Assembly (NCBI GenBank): GCA_037176725.1 | Contig: JAZBRS010000044.1 | Coordinates: 2,294,001 to 2,358,000, forward strand | Direction: 5' to 3' | DNA from: Posidonia oceanica | Taxonomy: Eukaryota > Streptophyta > Magnoliopsida > Alismatales > Posidoniaceae | DNA length: 64,000 nucleotides | Shown: positions 33,640 to 43,835 of the stretch, piece after piece | Position numbering within the stretch: the first letter of the stretch is position 1 | How the letters are laid out: every line of letters begins with the position of its first letter | The notes under the pieces: generated by a model | Seen by the model: only the letters and a program-made list of their open reading frames with translations | Told to the model about the DNA's origin: nothing | Databases searched by the model: none | Made by a program: the position numbers and the translations under genes

Positions 33640-36566
33640 GGCGAAAAGGTGCAGGTATCGTGCAAGGATGTCATCCTCACACTCCCAAGTGGCCACCTTA
33701 GCTCCATGATGTTGCCACTGCACGAGAAGCAGCGGAATCACCTTGTTCCGCAACACCTGTTCCCTCCGATCAACAATCTAGACAGCATCCTCTACATAAG
33801 AGAGATCTTCCTGAAGTACTTTTGGCTGAACAGGGATCACCTGTGACACATTAGCCGGATCAGCATGGAGACGTGGAAAACATCGTGCACTACTGACAAC
33901 TCTAATAGTAGGGCCAGTCTATATGCCACTTCACCAACTCTCTTCGTGATCTGGTACAGGCCAATGTGGCGGGGACTCAGCTTCCCGCGCTGGCCAAATC
34001 TCATCAGGCCCTTGGTTGGTGAAACCTTCAAGAACACATGGTCTCCCACCAGGAACTCCAGCAGTCTCCGTCTCCGATCGGCATAGCTCTTCTGCTGACT
34101 CTATGCAATCACAAGCCTTCTACGGATCAAGTTCACCTTGTCCGCGTACTGCTGCACAATCTCAAGACCAAGAAGCTGCCGCTCTCCTAGCTCGCTCCAG
34201 CAAACTAGTGATCTGCAGGGTCTACCATACAGAGCCTCGTATGGTACCATCCCAATGCTAGCGTGGTAGCTATTGTTGTATGCAAACTCAACCAATGGCA
34301 GATGGTCCTCTCAACTTCCATGCAAATCAATGGCACAAGCTCTCAGCATGTCCTCTAGCGTCTGAATGGTCCTCTCTGTCTGGCCATCCGACTGGAGGTG
34401 GAATGTTGTACTGAAGTTGAGTACCGTGTCAAAAGCCTTTTGCAGAGTCCTCCAGAACCTTGAGGGAAACCGTGTGTCTCTGTCAGACACAATGGATATA
34501 GGAACGCCATGCAACCAAACAATCTTCGATACGTACAATTCTGCCAGCCGTCGTAAAGGGAGATTCACCCGGATTGCAAGAAAGTGAGCTGACTTGGTTA
34601 GCCGGTCCACGATCACCCAGATGATGTCGTTCTTCCTCACTATACACGGCAACGCAGTCACAAAGTCCATAGAAATAAGTTCCCATTTCCATTCAAGAAT
34701 GTCCAGTGGCTGAAGGGTCCCTCCAGGCTTCTGATGCTCTACATTGACCAGCTGACAAGTCATGCACCTTGCCACATAGTCAGTCACTTTTCTCTTCATG
34801 CCAGGCCACCAAAAGTTCCTCCTCAGATCTCAGTACATATTCGTAGTCCCTGGATGTACAGTGCACTTGGATCTGTGGGCTTCGTCTAGTAGCCTCCGCC
34901 TGGCTTCCTCATGCTGGGGCATATACAGGCGCTGATCAAATCTCAACTCCCCGTATACGCCGAAAGAGAACTCAGGTGCATCCCCAGCTTCCAACTTCTC
35001 CACAGTTGCCTGAATGAAAGGGTCCGTCTGCTGACAGGCAATGATGAACTGCAATAGCTTGGGGCGAACAGATAAGCTTGCCATTTAAGCACCACCCGCT
35101 CCCCAATGCAGTCTCTTGAGTCCACAGTCAGCCAGATCCTCTAACATGGTCCATTCCTTGACTATCAGGCTCGCTATGACGTGCGTACGCCAACTCAGAG
35201 CATTAGTAACCACATTGGCCTTCCCAGGGTGGTAGGATAAGCTGAAGTCATAATCCTTGAGGTATTCCACCCATCTTCTCTACAGCATGTTGAGGTCCTT
35301 CTGAGTAAATATATACTTCAGACTCTTGTGATCAGTGTAGACCTCGAACTGTTCTCCATACAGATAGTGTCTCCACAACTTGAGCGCGAACACCACGGCA
35401 GCCATCTCTAGATCATGGGTAGGGTAGTTCTTCTCGTGGTCCTTCAGCTGACGAGCGGCATATGCCACCACATTGCCACGTTGCATCAGAACACTGCCCA
35501 ACCAGATACTACTAGCATCACTGTACACAGTGAAGCTTCCACTACCAGAAGGTAAAGTCAGAATAGGGGCAGAAGTCAGACGAGTCTTCAACTCGTTGAA
35601 ACTCGCTTCACAGTCATGGTCCCAGATGAACGGAAATCCCTGTCTGGTCAAAGCTGTCAGGGATGATGCGATGGAAGAGAAATCCCTGATGAACCGCCGA
35701 TAGTAACCTGCCAATCCCAGGAAACTTCTAATCTCTGTCACATTCCTGGGTCTCTCCCAATTGTTAACTGCCTCAACCTTGGTGAGGTCCATTTTGACGC
35801 CTTCTCCAGAGATAAGATGGCCGAGGAACATAACTTCACTCAACCAAAACTCGCACTTGGAGAACTTGGCATAAAGCTGGTGCTGCTTCAGAATATCCAG
35901 CACTGCCTGCAGATGCAGAGCATGAGAATCCTCATCAGGAGAGTAGATCAAGATGTCATCTACAAAGACCACCACAAATTGGTCCAGATAAAGCTTGAAG
36001 ATCCGGTTCATCAACTCTATGAATGCGGCAAGGGCGTTGGTTAAGCCGAAGGGCATAACCGTAAACTCATAGTGGCCGTACCGCGTCCGGAAGGTAGTCT
36101 TCGAGATGTCTGAATCATAAATCCTCAGCTGGTGGTATCTTGATCTCAGATCAATCTTGGAGAAAACAGATGCAAACTGCAACTGGTGAAACAGATCTTC
36201 AATACGGGGCAAAGGATACTTATTCTTTACTGTAATCTGGTTCAACATTCGGTAGTCAATGCACAGACGAAGTGAACCATCCTTCTTTCGGACGAACAAG
36301 ACAGGCGCTCCCCACAGAGATACACTTGGCCTGATAAAACCTTTGTCTAGCAACTCATGCAACTGGGCCTTGAGTTCCTGCAACTTAGCTGGTGCCATAC
36401 GATAAGGATTCTTCACAACAGCACCGCTTCCTGGGGCCAACTCAATGGTGAATTCTACCTCTCTGCGAGGTGGCATGCCAGGCAAATCCTCAGGGAAAAC
36501 GTCAGGATATTCACACACCATTGAGATATTGTGAACGTCTAACTCCGGAGAAGCAGAGGTAACCAC
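33640..36566 (-). pseudogene. Gypsy pol: RT, RNase H, integrase, chromodomain (broken)
   Basis: One reading frame holds from 36566 to about 33870. Reverse transcriptase: [27 protein letters not shown], and FVDDILIYS as the catalytic YVDD-type box. RNase H: VYSDASS and [10 protein letters not shown]. Integrase: a zinc-finger region (MTCQLVN), SMDFVTALP, VSDRDTRF and QTERTIQTLE carrying the D, D and E. The GDHVFLKVSP segment precedes a chromodomain-like IPLLLVQWQHHGAKVATWE in another frame near 33700, after a frameshift near 33870. In-frame stops lie near 35278, 35086, 34828, 34309 and 34099. Most fit single C-to-T changes (Gln, Arg or Trp codons to stop). No gag or protease precedes it. Confidence 0.9.
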
Positions 36567-37007
36567 ACTAGCAAACCCTATGAAGTCACTAGACTAAACA
36601 CCCCTATGCTAGTACAACCTAGTGAACCTGGACTCTGATACCAATTCTGTAACGACCTGAGTCGCTATCAACACATTCCAAAAAGTCCAACAAATTAAAA
36701 CTTAATTAATTACAACAATTACAATAAGCTAAAGGCTAACAATAGAAATATGTGCCAGAAACCTGTAGTGGACAACTACGTGACTCCGACTATATGCACT
36801 ATGACTCCAAACCAGCTAACCATCTGCACCTGCAACTAAAAACACGATAAAGTACACGTGAGTGACTAGAAAATTATCACCCAGCACACACCCCGCAAAC
36901 CACAAGAAAACCGACTTAAAACCACAATACGGCGTAAAATCGATCAAAACCCCAAATCCAAGCCCACATAAGCATTTTATAATAATAAAGTACCCTTCCC
37001 AAAGCTG
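36404..37007 (-). repeat. 604-bp duplicated segment, copy A
   Basis: Covers the start of pol, the primer-binding site and the 3' end of the 5' LTR. It recurs at 37416-38019 with identical length and about ten differences, all of them transitions. It is followed directly by filler DNA at 37005-37421. Confidence 0.93.
36631..36643 (-). promoter_or_regulatory. Primer-binding site, tRNA-Met type
   Basis: Minus-strand TGGTATCAGAGTC, four bases (GAAT) inside the 5' LTR end at 36648. This matches the 3' end of initiator tRNA-Met, used by many plant gypsy elements to prime minus-strand synthesis. A duplicate copy lies near 37643-37655 in the rearranged segment. Confidence 0.85.
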
Positions 37008-37421
37008 TCACCACATGCATGAGTTGAGGAACAGACCATTGTGTTGTTGGCACCATCGACGGGTGTCCAAGCTCCAGCATCTTGTGTTAAAGTTATTTTA
37101 GGTGCCAATCGATGGGAGCAAAGAAGGTGATGAGGTGAATCATTTGTGGAATGTGTTTTCTTCTCCATACTTTCAATATCAAGCTATTCACTTCCTCATC
37201 TTCTTCAACTTTTTTGAAGCTTGTACCGTATCTACTATATTATATTCCATATTCTACATGGACTATCTTATTCTCAATTGATCCTATTTTAAATGTCTCT
37301 TTTTTGTGCATTGTCTAGAGAATGACTACATATGGCTTAGGGATTTGTCTAGTGTTTTATCTAAATCAACTTTATTTCAGGTTTCTAGAGACATTGAATC
37401 CAATGATAGTGTTGAAAGGAT
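37005..37421 (+). repeat. 417-bp filler copied from 40482-40898
   Basis: Matches 40482-40898 over its full 417 bp, with no difference seen by eye. The source is flanking DNA outside the gypsy element. The junctions overlap the neighbouring copies by CTG (37005-37007) and AAGGAT (37416-37421), both present at source and target, so they are microhomology joints. Confidence 0.93.
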
Positions 37422-38019
37422 TCTTCACAACAGCACCGCTTCCTAGGGCCAACTCAATAGTGAATTCTACCTCTCTGCGAGGTGGCATGCCAGGCAAATC
37501 CTCAGGGAAAACGTCAGGATATTCACACACCATTGAGATATTATGAACGTCTAACTCCGGAGAAGCAGAGGTAACCACACTAGCAAACCCTATGAAGTCA
37601 CTAGACTGAACACCCCTATGCTAGTACAACCTAGTGAACCTGGACTCTGATACCAATTCTGTAACGACCTGAGTCGCTATCAACACATTCCAAAAAGTTC
37701 AACAAATTAAAACTTAATTAATTACAACAATTACAATAAGCTAAAGGCTAACAATAGAAATATGTGCCAGAAACCTGTAGTGGACAACTACGTGACTCCG
37801 ACTATATGCACTATGACTCCAAACCAGCTAACCATCTGCACCTGCAACTAAAAACACGATAAAGTACACGTGAGTGACTAGAAAATTATCACCCAGCACA
37901 CACCCCGCAAACCACAAGAAAATCGGCTTAAAACCACAATACGGCGTAAAATCGGTCAAAACCCCAAATCCGGGCCCACATAAGCATTTTATAATAATAA
38001 AGTACCCTTCCCAAAGCTG
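37416..38019 (-). repeat. 604-bp duplicated segment, copy A'
   Basis: Second copy of 36404-37007, after which the 5' LTR continues normally into 38020-40267. It includes a second partial pol start (truncated, ending in flank-derived sequence) and a second primer-binding site. Confidence 0.93.
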
Positions 38020-40267
38020 AATAAACTAAACCGAGAAAATAGATGCAAAACAAAGCCCATTAATTCAAAACGGAACCCACCGGTCCAAAACTTCAAGCGG
38101 GGCCCATTGGCCCAAAACCACTTAAAGCGGGGCCCACTGGCCCAAAACTACTCAAAGCAGGGACAACTGGCTCAAAACTCCATAGAAGCACAATGCCACA
38201 AAACAGGCAAGCTCGAGGTCTACTACGGCCCAAACAAAACAAGCGTGACCCAACACGGGTACAAAAGAAAACCAACTAGTCGTGTTGCCTAGCGCCCCAA
38301 CAACCGACCTGGCCTCAAACAGTAGCCAGGGACTCACCCCTGCAACTCACTGCATTACCATAAGCACCGGCCCTGTGGGGGAACGTGCCGGTCACAACAT
38401 CCCACACCAGAGACGCTTCAAAAAGCAATCCCTAGTAGGGAAAGCAGTCCACACTCAGGACAAACCACAAGGCACGCAACAAATCAGCGTCCACAAGCTC
38501 GATGCTCCGAACCACTAGAGGCTCCTCACACTTAGGCTCAGCCAGCACCCAAACAAGAAGGCGAGTCCTGGTGTCCGTAGCGGTTAGGGTATCACGTCCA
38601 TCTACGTAGGAGTATCATACTTCTCGAGTCCGCTGACACGATACCCCTAGGTATAGACGGCACTCCGAGCCCCGAACCTTAGCCTAGGCGAAGTGTGCGA
38701 CACACCAGTAACGCCGTCGTGTCCTTGGGTCCAAACCACACGACTCCCAAGCATCAGCCATGGAAAAACCCCAGCAAAACATTTGCAAAACACCTATGAT
38801 TTTACTCAAAAATCTCTTTGGAAACATTTTCCTAAATTACCAAAAATTACATCTAAAAACTCTGAATAAGCCACAATTCATTCACATGTATAAGTAAGAT
38901 TAAAAACAATTAAAGCTTCAATCCAACACACCCCTCTAAATGGGGCCTGAGAAAAATCTCAGGCCCTAATTCGGAACGCCGACAAAAAACGACGCGTCAT
39001 TTCAGAGACTGGCAGAAAAAATATCCCTTTGCATTTAAAACCAAAACTCCTTGCACAAGCCATCAAAAATAGCGTATAATATACCAAAACGATCAGAATT
39101 GATTAAGGAACACAAAAAAAACCATAATCAAACCATTCCATAGCACATGGCTCACAGAAAATACAAAAAACCACAGTATATGCATATAAACCAAATAGGC
39201 CAAATAATTCACCTAAAAAATACCAATAAATCTCTAAAAATTACTAAATCTCTACCATAACCTATAATCATGGTAAGGAATACAATTCTATAATTTTTGG
39301 CGAAAATGGAGCTAGTGAGGTAGAGCGTGTACCTCAAACAGTGGAGAAACTCACTGTCTTCCGGCGATCCGCCGCCAACTCCGGCGATCCTCTGCCGAAA
39401 CCGATTCCACGTACCGCACTCAGGCCTGCCGCTCCATCGGGACGAATGCCAGAGTCCCCACGCTGCCACCACACGCCACCGCACGCTGCCACCGACAGCC
39501 ACCACCGAACCCAACAGCAAGGGGGGAAAAGGGGGAAAGGGAGGAGGAGAGATGGGTGAGGAGGAGGAGTGGTGGAGGAGGAGCAAGTCTCGCCGCCACC
39601 GTTGCCTCTGCCAGAGCTAGGGCACAGGAACGGGGACGCGAGGAGGAGGAAGGGGGATGGGGGGGTGAGGGGGTGATGGAGGGGGAGAGGAGATGGTGGG
39701 ACGAGAGGGAGGCAGAGGGGGGTGAGATGAGAGAGGGGGAGAATTTTTGGTTGAAGGGGGATGGTGGAGAAAAATAAGTGAATAGTGCTTGGGGAGAGAG
39801 CACACGAGTGAAAGGGGAGGGGGAGATTGGGTGGAGGGAGAGAGAGAGAGAGAAATCAAGTAATTTAACGTCGAGAAAAAGTACACAGTGTCTATCTTTT
39901 TCGTGAAAAATACGGATCTTGTCCACTCATCAACCGATGAAATGTACATGCACAGTGTCATGTGGGACCAAGTACAATAAGATGCTAGGTAAATTGCTTG
40001 ATATCCCTCGTTGAATTAGGAAATGGTACAAATACAAAAAATAGAGACAAAAATGCAAAAAAAATAAGAACGAGGAGCAAACCACCACCTGGTCTCACCA
40101 ACCACCATAAGTAGGGCCAACGACAACACAAGTGGGATCCACAACAAGCCACAGGTAGGACCCACACAAGCACAAATAGGACCCACGAGGTCAAATAATA
40201 TCCGTCCACAAATACAGAAATTCATTAAATTGTGAAATTACAAGAGAATGAATTCCCAAGTATTACA

Positions 40268-43200
40268 AAAGGGAACTAAGATGGTATTTAAAATATTTAG
40301 AATCATTAACAAATTAAAACAGGGTACTTTAAATATGAACAAAATCAACTTGATGAGTATTATTGTCTAAAATTCAGTTTATTTTGACCAATTAAGTTTG
40401 TGGTTTTACTTTTCTGTGCAACACGAAAGTGAGAGAAATTATAGGACATTCACTCCTTTTTGTCTTGGAAGAGTCGAAAAACTGTCACCACATGCATGAG
40501 TTGAGGAACAGACCATTGTGTTGTTGGCACCATCGACGGGTGTCCAAGCTCCAGCATCTTGTGTTAAAGTTATTTTAGGTGCCAATCGATGGGAGCAAAG
40601 AAGGTGATGAGGTGAATCATTTGTGGAATGTGTTTTCTTCTCCATACTTTCAATATCAAGCTATTCACTTCCTCATCTTCTTCAACTTTTTTGAAGCTTG
40701 TACCGTATCTACTATATTATATTCCATATTCTACATGGACTATCTTATTCTCAATTGATCCTATTTTAAATGTCTCTTTTTTGTGCATTGTCTAGAGAAT
40801 GACTACATATGGCTTAGGGATTTGTCTAGTGTTTTATCTAAATCAACTTTATTTCAGGTTTCTAGAGACATTGAATCCAATGATAGTGTTGAAAGGATCC
40901 TTCAACCCATGATGATGATGTTTGATCGCAATGAGAGTGTGACATGTACATTGAAAAAATTTAATTTATATTGTATTTGAATTTTAACATGAGGAAACAC
41001 ATGTATATGTTATTTTGATGATGTGTTTGAATGTTAATGCATTTTTTATTTTACTGAATGTTTTTTTTTTTTTTTTTACAGAGCACATGTATTGTATTTT
41101 ACTGAATGCTAATTGTTGTTACGATTGAATGAATAATCTCCACTTTATTTAATGACAATTAAAAATCAAGCACTACAACTCATGTGGAAGCAATTGATAG
41201 GACATGAGTATTTTTTTTTTTTTTGTGGGAGACATACGTCTCTTTGAATAGTAAAGGCAGAGGCCTCAATCAAAGCATGTTTATTTTGCAATGGAAGACT
41301 TACTTAACAGTGGACTAGGTCCATTTGTCAATGTACACAGGCTAGTGTGTCATATTAACGTATTATGTACATGCCAGTGTGTCAGCATGATAGATTCACA
41401 CGTCAATGTGTTTCTAAAAAAAGATTTTGTACTAAAATGAACATGATATACAATGAGAAAGAAAAAACTATTCTACAAGAATGGGTGCGAAGTGCAAGGA
41501 AAATAATTATAAAATGCAATGAAAATAAGCTTGTGCAATGAGAATAAACATTTTCAACGAGAACTATGTGAAGCAACAATAATAGCTAATATAATATACA
41601 ACAAGAACAATATGAACTATGTGAAGCAACAAGGACTTGTATTGTAGTTGCTATTAGACAATTTTGTAGCTCTACACCATCGAAGTGCCATTGTCATGTT
41701 GTGTGCAGTCGTTGTAGGTGTCCTTCGAAAGACTATGAATTGTTAAGGATGTTCACACTGTAAAGGAGAGGTGGTATGAAGGAAAAAGGTAAAATAGCTG
41801 ACCATAGAATTGTTTTTCTGTGTTCACAAATTTTTCTACAATTAAGAAGTCATGGTCACAAGAAAAGTTGTTAACCATCTTGATGATGATAAGGTCAAAG
41901 TATATTTCTACCAACATTATATCATATTTGAGTAAAAAATATCAATTTAAACCATGGAATGATAATCAGATATCTCATTAACAAAATATTTCGGAGTTTC
42001 TATAAGATGTGAGCTTAAATTGTGGGATTGTTCAAAGTCATGATATCACAATATTTTGTTTCTAAAGTGATCATGAAACTTCCATCAAGATGAAGTTGTT
42101 TCTGTCAGTGACATATGTTCGAATTTCCATCTAGATCACGATATCTGCAATTTATGGGATGGACTTCATAATTGTTTTTTCAGTTGTTTATGGTCAAATT
42201 CGAATTAGATTTTCTTCATATGGATGTATGGTTCTACTTGTATTTTTGAGTGGGGGCAAAGTCACAGAGCCTCGGCCTACAAAAGAAAATGGAACCCATA
42301 GCCCATAGGATGGAAGAAACCACATACATACAGATGAGTAAAAGAAATTTGCACAAATCTCGTAAGAATAAAATCACCATGGAATGGCATTATATTCTCC
42401 ATTAGAATTTGTAAGTCATTCTAGGTCAGTAACATCCAAATAGTATTTTTTATCTTTATTTTAGATTGGGTTTTTTGCTTCAATACCCCTTTTTAGATTT
42501 CTTGAGGTCAAATTTATGACTTTTTAATTATATTGTTAGATTGATATCTTGAAATTCGGATTTCATTTTATAAATCACTGGAAAAGTTTATAACACGAAC
42601 AAAAAATGCCCAGTCGTTGAATCATCGAGCCTTATGGAAACCATGTAAAAGTTGAATCATCGAGTCCAATAGTAAATCAAGTAGAAGTTTATTGCACTTT
42701 CGTATGACTTTCACCGTAGAGCATTATAAAGTTTTTATTTTCTTGTTAATTATATGATTTTATTTGTGACTCTCTCTCTCGATCTCGATCTCGATAGAAT
42801 TCTTTAGTTTCTAACTGTCCATGTCTTCTTTGTTCTTGCATTCTCTAATGTCCATACATAGAGTGATAGACGTACATGAAACACATGCTAGTATGGCAAA
42901 GATAGTTTGTTTTAGATGAGTTTTTATTATGACACATGATATAAAATAGATTGAAAATCGTATATTAGTTGTGTAAGAATGTTTTAAATGATAGATCATT
43001 ATAGATCTTTGTATCGTGGATCTTTTGTTTTTTAAGAATATGTATCTATTTATTTATCATAATGTGTAACATTGCATTTCACTAATTAATTAATTGTTTA
43101 TCTTTTTTATTATTTAATTCAGTTATTCTCTTGGACTTGATCCAAAGCAAGATTGTGGCTCTACATCCACAAAGCTTGATTTTCATATAGGTTAGAAAAA

Positions 43201-43452
43201 TTTTAGATATAAAAAAATCGGAATTCTTTTAGTCTGATTTGTTAAGCTTTGCAAAAAAAGTTATCTTATTTGACAAATTGTTGTCGAATGTTTTGTTAAT
43301 TAAAATTTTACAAGGCTTTATAGAAAAAATTCTATGTATGTTCAACCCCTCCATTAGTGGAAGCAATCATATGAGTGATGATCATATCAATATGGACTCA
43401 AGGTTCGTGGACATCAAATTGAGCATCAATTTGGCCACATCTTATGTGACAC
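40268..43452. other. AT-rich intergenic DNA, source of the filler
   Basis: No gene is supported. It contains the filler source at 40482-40898, a poly-T run near 41061-41078, another near 41212-41224, and a short CT/CGAT microsatellite near 42771-42797. Confidence 0.5.
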
Positions 43453-43704
43453 TTTAGGTAATGTTTCACGTTACGTATTGTTGTGATGTCTACTCCTTAT
43501 CATTTTTTGTATCATTTATGTCATAAGATTGTATGATTGTGATACCAACTTTTATCAAAATGATACCAAGTCTCATATCACATAGTCTTATCATCATACA
43601 ATATGGTATCATGAGTGATACAAAATCTTGTGTCATGTCGTATATCATTCATGATACGAGAAATATAGATGTCATGTCAACCGATGACGTTCCACGTCAC
43701 CTAA
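43453..43704. mobile_element. Foldback (MITE-like) element, 252 bp
   Basis: The first half is an imperfect inverted repeat of the second. The tips are TTTAGGTAATGTTTCACGTTA and, reversed, TTTAGGTGACGTGGAACGTCA, and inner words such as TTGTATCAT and TGTCATAAGATT pair across the centre. No coding capacity. Possible 3-bp ACT duplications flank it if the tips are taken as TTAGGT. The class is not assigned. Confidence 0.55.
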
Positions 43705-43835
43705 ACTATTTATTTAGAACATGTTCAAATTGATGTCCAATATGGTGTCCATAAACCTTTTAAATACGAGAACAAACTTAAATCAAATATATTGTCGATG
43801 TAACTATGAGATCAAGCATAATTTACTTGAATTAT

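Larger units (their letters stand above)
33185..40267 (-). mobile_element. Ty3/gypsy chromovirus-like element, gag-less and rearranged
   Basis: Minus-strand order: 5' LTR (40267 to 36648), primer-binding site (36643-36631, TGGTATCAGAGTC, matching initiator tRNA-Met), pol with reverse transcriptase, RNase H, integrase and chromodomain (36566 to about 33640), and 3' LTR (33597 to 33185). LTR ends TGTAA... and ...GTTACA and the chromodomain fit the Del/Tekay group. The flanks AAGGG (33180-33184) and, one base off, AAGGG (40269-40273) are a likely 5-bp duplication. Gag and protease are absent: only about 65 bp lie between the primer site and the pol frame. The 3' LTR is internally deleted, and the 5' LTR contains a duplication with filler DNA. 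Confidence 0.88.
36648..40267 (-). repeat. 5' LTR of the gypsy element, with duplication and filler
   Basis: Starts (minus) TGTAATACTTGGG at 40267 and ends ...GTCGTTACA at 36648. Without the extra 1012 bp (37008-38019) it would be about 2.6 kb. It is the same family as the solo LTR at 43836-46986: both share the GTAATTGTTGTAATTAATTA word near the 3' end. A CpG-rich, purine-biased block at 39300-39850 corresponds to the GC-rich block of that solo LTR. Open frames there have low-complexity products and are not genes. Confidence 0.85.
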
